Positions 58,960-64,000 of a stretch of 64,000 nucleotides of DNA are shown here, in pieces; the stretch's first letter is position 1, and every line of letters starts with the position of its first letter. The notes under the pieces are model-generated. The model was not told the origin of the DNA. It saw only the letters and a program-made list of their open reading frames with translations, and ran no database searches. The position numbers were made by a program, and so were the translations under genes. Source of the DNA: Ancistrus triradiatus (Eukaryota; Chordata; Actinopteri; Siluriformes; Loricariidae); NCBI GenBank assembly GCA_025084515.1, contig JAJAGP010000207.1, forward strand, positions 62,001 to 126,000, given 5' to 3'.

Positions 58960-59902
58960 ACGTGCAATGTAATTTATGGTCGTTCCATAACACTATGATT
59001 GGATTAAGGTCAGGACTTTCAGTTGGCCATTCCAAAACATTAACTTTATCCTTCTTTAACCATTCTTTGGTGGAACAACTTGTGTGCTTAGGGTCGTTGT
59101 CTCGCTGCATGACCCACCTTCTCTTGAGATTCAGTTCATGGACAGATGTCCTGACATTTTTCTTTAGAATTCTCTGATATAATTCAGAATTCATTGTTCC
59201 ATCAATAATGGCAAGCCGTCCTGGCCCAGATGCAGCAAAACAGGCCCAAACCATGATACTACCACCACCACCATGTTTCACAGATGGGACAAGGTTCTTA
59301 TGCTGGAATGCAGTGTTTTCCTTTCTCCAAACATAACGCTTTTCTTTTAAACCAAAAAGTTCTATGTTGGTCTCATCCGTTCACAAAACCTTCTACCAAT
59401 AGCCTTCTGGCTTGTCCATGTGATCTTTAGCAAACTGCAGACCAGCAGCAATGCTCTTTTTGAAGAGCAGTGGCTTTCTCCTTGCAACCCTGCCATGCAC
59501 ACCATTGTTGTTCAGTGTTCTTCTGATGGTGGACTCATGAACATTAACATTAGTCAATGTGAGAGAGGCCTTCGGTTGCTTAGAAGTTACCCTGGGGTCC
59601 TTTGTGACCTCACCAACTATTACACGCCTTGCTCTTGGAGTGATCTTTGTTGGCCGACCACTGCTGGGGAGGGTAACAATGGTCTTGAATTTCCTCCATT
59701 TGTACACAATCTGTCTGACTGTGGACTGGAGGAGTCCAAATTCTTTAGAGATGGTAACCTTTTCCAGCCTGATGAGCATCAACAACTCTTTGAGGTCCTC
59801 AGAAATCTCCTTTGTTTGTGCCATGATACACTTCCACAAACATGTGTTGTGAAGAGCAGACTTTGACAGATCCCTGTTCTTTAAATAAAACAGGGTGCCC
59901 AC
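58960..59902 (-). pseudogene. family A Tc1 transposase, best preserved copy
   Basis: The reading frame runs for 169 residues from 59902 (MGTLFYLKNRDLSK through KEISEDLKELLM, ITPRARRVIVGEVTKDPRVT, VHESTIRRTLNNNG, KDHMDKPEGYW). It breaks at the WTDET region, then continues with GGGSIMVWACFAASGPGRLA, QRDNDPKHTS and SPDLNPI. An initiating M, perhaps at MAQTKEISE (near 59820), is more usual for the family. Frame-broken and truncated. Confidence 0.85.
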
Positions 59903-60170
59903 TCACACCTGATTGTCATCCCATTGATTGAAAACACCTGACTTATTTCACCTTCAAATTAACTGCTAATCCTAGAGGTTCGCATACCTTTGCCACTCAC
60001 TAATATGTAACATTGGATCATTTTACTCTATAAATAAATGACCAAGTATAATAGTTTTGTGTCATTTTTTAAACTGGGTTCTCTTTATCTACTTTTAGGA
60101 CTTGTGTGAAAAACTGATGATGTTTTAGGTAGAAAAATCTAAAGTGTTTACAAACTTTCAAGCACCACTG
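58960..60170 (-). mobile_element. Tc1-like family A nested in the hAT element
   Basis: The right end at 60170 is intact (complement of CAGTGGTGCTTGAAAG); the left end is truncated near 58960, within the DDE third motif region. Confidence 0.85.
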
Positions 60171-60411
60171 AATCATCCAACCCTGCCTTGATTTTTCCTG
60201 TCCCATGTTTATTTGTGCCTAATTTGAAGGAATAAAGTAAAAAGAGAAATTAAACAAACCAAATTTAATAAGCTTGTGCCTGATTAAAATGCAAAACCTG
60301 TGAAAAAATGTGTTTGGTATTTGGCCTTCGGCCAAATTTTGTTCGGTTTTGGCCAAAAAAAAACAAAAACAAACAAAAAAAAAAACACCATTTCATTTCG
60401 GTGCATCCCTA

Positions 60412-61343
60412 GTGCTTTAGTTATAGCTTGAACAGCTCAGTTACAACAACAACTGTAGAACTAACTCAGGGAAATATCTTCTGCAGATAGTTTAGACACT
60501 ACTTCAGTTAGTTTGATGCTACTTGCTAACACATGCAGTGGTGTTGTGTATACACCTGCATACGCATTGTCCTACCTAACAAGCTACATAAGCATTGTGT
60601 TCCTCACTGAAGTCTACACCTGGCAAAGTGCTGACTTGGCCGGTTTTTGTTTTTTTACAGTGAGCACGTCTGAAGGCACGAGGGTGTAAGTGTACTTGGG
60701 CCAAAGCTGAAGAATTCATGTCAGGAATTCATTTTTGTCTGGAAAAAAGGTTTTTGAAGTTGCACATCTGTATTATCTACTTCTGGTGGATTTTTCTTCT
60801 AAACAGCACCACTTCATGAGCAATGAGCAAAAGCACAAAGTAGTTATTCCTGTCCTAAATGTTTAACCAGGCATGTATTGTTTGGTGTTCAGCAAACTAG
60901 TCTTGATAATTTAGCATTTTTCCGTATGATTGCTTAGGGGATTATGTGCAAGCAGACGCAGCGTGCAGAGAATGCTCTTCTGTTTGGCCTAAGAGGCATT
61001 ATTAAATGTGCAATAACACTATGATGATGCAACTAATATGTACAGATAAGCCAAGAGCTTCAAGCAGAGCAGCTTTGTTGTCTAATTAGCAGGTGCAATG
61101 AATAACTGAGGGCTCTTTATGAGAACAGCAGAAGTCATGAAAATGAGAAACAACACTGACAAAAGTTTGTAGTGCTCTTAACTCTGTTTAGACTGCAGAG
61201 CAAATTGCACAATTTCAATTATTTTATCATCTTATCTTTCATCATTTTCAGAGAAAAAGTGTCTGCACTGTAAATTAGAAGACAACAACTTGTCCGTTTG
61301 GATTGTAGTATTTCCATCTTTACTTTCTTTGTACTTATGGCCT
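60412..61343. other. fam13b intron, nothing recognised
   Basis: No exon or repeat supported. Confidence 0.5.
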
Positions 61344-61560
61344 GAATACATGAGATAGGAATAATGGAATGGGACTCCGGTTCTATTCTACGAGTTTCTG
61401 GTACCAAAACCAGAATTAAGGGGGACTGCCAGAGGCAGTCATATTACGCTGATAGAGGTGAAATTCTTGGATGGCGCAAGACGAATGAAAGCGAAAACAT
61501 TTGCCAAGAATGTTTTCATTAAACAATAACAAGTCAGAAGTTCGAAGACAATCAGATACT
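61344..61560 (+). pseudogene. 18S rRNA-like fragment, CpG-decayed
   Basis: GAATACATGAGATAGGAATA, GTGAAATTCTTGGA, GGCGCAAGACGAATGAAAGC, CATTTGCCAAGAATGTTTTC and AGTTCGAAGACAATCAGATA are clear 18S rRNA sequence from the middle of the molecule, about 217 bp. Many differences from a fish 18S are CG to CA or TG, as expected of a methylated dead copy. No rRNA flanks it. Confidence 0.85.
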
Positions 61561-62217
61561 ATTTAATTTGAGCTGGCACTGTTGCCAGATATTTTTCATA
61601 CTCACATTTTCACACTCAGTGAATTATTTCTTCATGTATGGAGAAATTACATTAATATACAAAATACATTAATATAATTACATATTAGCTACTGCTGCAC
61701 TTTAAGGCACTAGATCTTAGAGTTCCTTCATGCTGTTTGTCATTGCAAAGTTCCAAGCATTAAAAAAAGCCACATCAAATCCGGCAGGTTCTGTTTCATG
61801 TCTCCAAATCCCATGAAACCACAATGTGGCCTGCTTGAATACACTTGGGAAAAACCATATTCCGTGCTGTTTTTAGTCTTTTTTTGAGCCCATCTCAGCA
61901 AGTGTGTCTGAGCATCGTTCAGATTACCGTGCCCGGGGAAACAGTCATACCTTTTATAACCTGTTCTAAAGATCTTCCAACCACAATTCATGTAATCCAA
62001 GCCAGTTGGTGGCAAAAATTCACCAATATGGAAGGCAAATCACCATAAAACACCCCCTCGGTCTCGGTGCTTTATTGTAAACTGAGTTGGCAATAAAGTT
62101 TCGCTTATTTTAATTTATTGAATGTCTTTATATTTCATGTCTTTATTGATTTTTATGTATTGTATTACATTCATTAGCTTTATTCACGCTTTTAATCATT
62201 AATTACATACGGATACT
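61561..62217. other. fam13b intron with an unrecognised 91-codon frame
   Basis: The - strand 61740-62015 is open for 91 residues (starts MPPTGLDYMNCGWK). I do not recognise it. There is no splice-site support, and it may be a chance frame or part of a decayed repeat. Confidence 0.25.
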
Positions 62218-62350
62218 GGAGTAACAAAAACATTTCATCAATGGGGGGTCGGGAACTGACTAATCCTACTTATATTACTTCTTATGGGGAAATTTGATTC
62301 CGAGTTCGAACGGCGTTCTGGAACCAAATAAGTTGGAATTCCACTGTACT
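62218..62350. repeat. possible Tigger-like MITE end
   Basis: TTCTTATGGGGAAATTTGAT, GAGTTCGAACGGCG and the end TTGGAATTCCACTGTA resemble a TA-flanked element ending in CAGTGGAATTCC. Confidence 0.4.
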
Positions 62351-64000
62351 ACATTTGAAAGAAAAGGATTGTTTCCCATTCACCAAGGTACCCACTACAT
62401 AGTAAACAAAAACAATAATGATTAATAACTTTTTAGCACACTAGCACAGCACAGAGACAAGGCATAATGTAACAGTAGGCTAAAATACACAGCATCCACT
62501 CCATTTCCTCCCTTGTGTTGTTTTTTTCTTAAGTGGTGCATTTTGCACATCTGATCCACTTTGTCCTCCACCATATCTTTAAGCTAGTTAGGAAACAATA
62601 ACCAGATAGCTCATCTACCTGATTTTGTGCTGTTCTTTGAAGGAAAAGAAGAATTTGTAGCATGTTAAACTTCAGTAAATAAGACTAATTAAAATACAAG
62701 CACAAACATTTGACATAAGCAATCAGTTACTGATAAATCATAAATAATCACATAATTTACAGTTTCAAAGGCTTCCCACACTTTTTCTTATGGTATCTTT
62801 GAAACTAAAAGCCTCTCCTTGTATGTGTGTACCTTTGAATTGGGTTACGTCATTGTTCAGTTAACTGGGAACGTTAATCAATTGTTGTGTTTACGGCGCA
62901 CATAAAGCATTCAAACCCAGAGATCAGAACAAATTCAACAGGATTGACAAAAACCTTTCACATAAACACAGCCACTGGCTTGTGAGCTTTTTTGTGGCAC
63001 TCTGTGTGCTGGCACACCAAGTTCTCCCAAACAACATAAGTGGGAGGAATTAAAATGTTAGAAACAACAGGCCAGTTGTTTGGGTCTGGAAGACAACCTG
63101 CATAGCACTGGCTGTTCTAAAGGATTGGCTGACCATATGTATACCACTTCTTCAAAAAGCCTTCAATAAAAAAAAGCATTCGATAAGTCTAAACATAAGA
63201 TTAGTGCCTCAAAGCTCAAAGAGGAAGAGGTATAACAGGGGGTTTCTTCCATCCTTATGGGGACGGCTGTGGAAGATGAAAGCTCTCTTACAAGCAAGTG
63301 ATATCTAAACGTCTCAAACCTCGTTCTGTTGGCTGAATGCCTCTAAACCAACAAATACACAGTAGGGCAAACCCAAAGCAGCAATTGAGGCGATCACCCA
63401 CCTGGTCTTATTTACACAACAAATTCTACTCAGACCCACCCTGTAGTGCTCACTACAGTGGAGGCCTAATATAACTCTGCCCATGGCACTGGCTGGGGCT
63501 CTGAGTCGATCAATTCCAAAAACGAAAATTCACCCAAAAGAGGACTGGAACTGAAATAAACATAAATTGAATGTTTATCTCTGTTCAACCCCCACACACA
63601 ATCATTACGATGATCAGCCATTTCAGAAAAAAGTATGTTTATGAAAAGTATTATTTACAGTTACATAGCTGGCGCTCTCAAAGTTAGCTTGGGTGAGAAG
63701 CCTCAACACTGAAATAAGTAGGGTATGGGTGACTCAAAGATATGGTCCTGTGATTTACATCCGTTTATTTCAGTGGACCACATGAAAACTCATGTAAGTC
63801 TGGAACTGACCCATGTCTCAACCTACATGCCCCTGCTCTGAGTCCGTCTGAGTCCGAGGTCTCAGGTAGTCTTCTCAGAGAGGGTCAAATGACCAGTACA
63901 AACACTGGGCTTGTGGTACAGAAGGAAGCCATGCTCAAAACTCATTCAGGACCTCAATTCTTCATGTGAAGAACAGTAAGCCTAGCAAGGATCTAGTTAA
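62351..64000. other. fam13b intron to window edge, nothing recognised
   Basis: No RhoGAP exon, other gene or assignable repeat seen. The next upstream fam13b exon must be further right. Confidence 0.5.

Larger units (their letters stand above)
58201..60411. mobile_element. hAT element with 8-bp target duplication
   Basis: Termini TAGGGATGCACCGAAT and the reverse complement (TTCGGTGCATCCCTA at the right end). Flanks GTGCTTTC (58193-58200) and GTGCTTTA (60412-60419) are an 8-bp duplication with one change, as expected for hAT. The body is non-coding except for the nested Tc1. Confidence 0.85.

Noticed and set aside
59420..59866. 148-codon frame on the + strand
   Set aside because: It is antisense to the family A transposase copy.

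Overview
This is vertebrate nuclear DNA, almost certainly from a teleost fish. Two multi-exon vertebrate genes are interrupted by introns, and the introns are full of fish-type repeats: several Tc1 families, hAT and pogo/Tigger elements, and a tRNA-derived SINE. I see no bacterial, phage, plasmid or CRISPR features. I cannot name the species.

Layout: positions 2750-8582 on the + strand carry the last five coding exons of klhl3, the Kelch-repeat adaptor of the CUL3 ubiquitin ligase. Its BTB and BACK exons lie outside the window. Positions 18988-56530 on the - strand carry 17 coding exons of fam13b, a FAM13-family protein whose RhoGAP exons lie beyond the right edge. The genes are tail to tail, about 10.4 kb apart between stop codons, with no protein-coding gene recognised between them. 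Splice phases agree at every junction, and the short fam13b form is an uninterrupted 637-codon frame plus stop.

fam13b appears to have two alternative 5' routes into the same exon (44098-44139): an upstream exon at 56418-56530 (long, RhoGAP-containing form), and an internal first exon at 48633-48658 with its own ATG, which gives a short form starting MACE. The human paralogue FAM13A has a short isoform that also starts MACE, so this looks like an old internal promoter.

Most of the rest is mobile DNA, and some of it is nested. There are fold-back Tc1 remnants at 20810-21740 and 47006-48273. A hAT element (58201-60411) has a near-perfect 8-bp target duplication and was later hit by a Tc1 element. 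A palindrome of two opposed SINE heads (6614-6765) sits 28 bp past a klhl3 donor. Two opposed pogo-like MITEs keep a DNA-binding coding fragment. A CpG-decayed 18S rRNA-like fragment lies at 61344-61560.

I looked for an undescribed system and did not find one. The points most worth following up are the internal fam13b promoter, the fold-back elements beside exons, and the rRNA-like insertion. Exon boundaries were read by eye from splice sites and reading frames; TE family names are by resemblance and are less certain than the gene calls.
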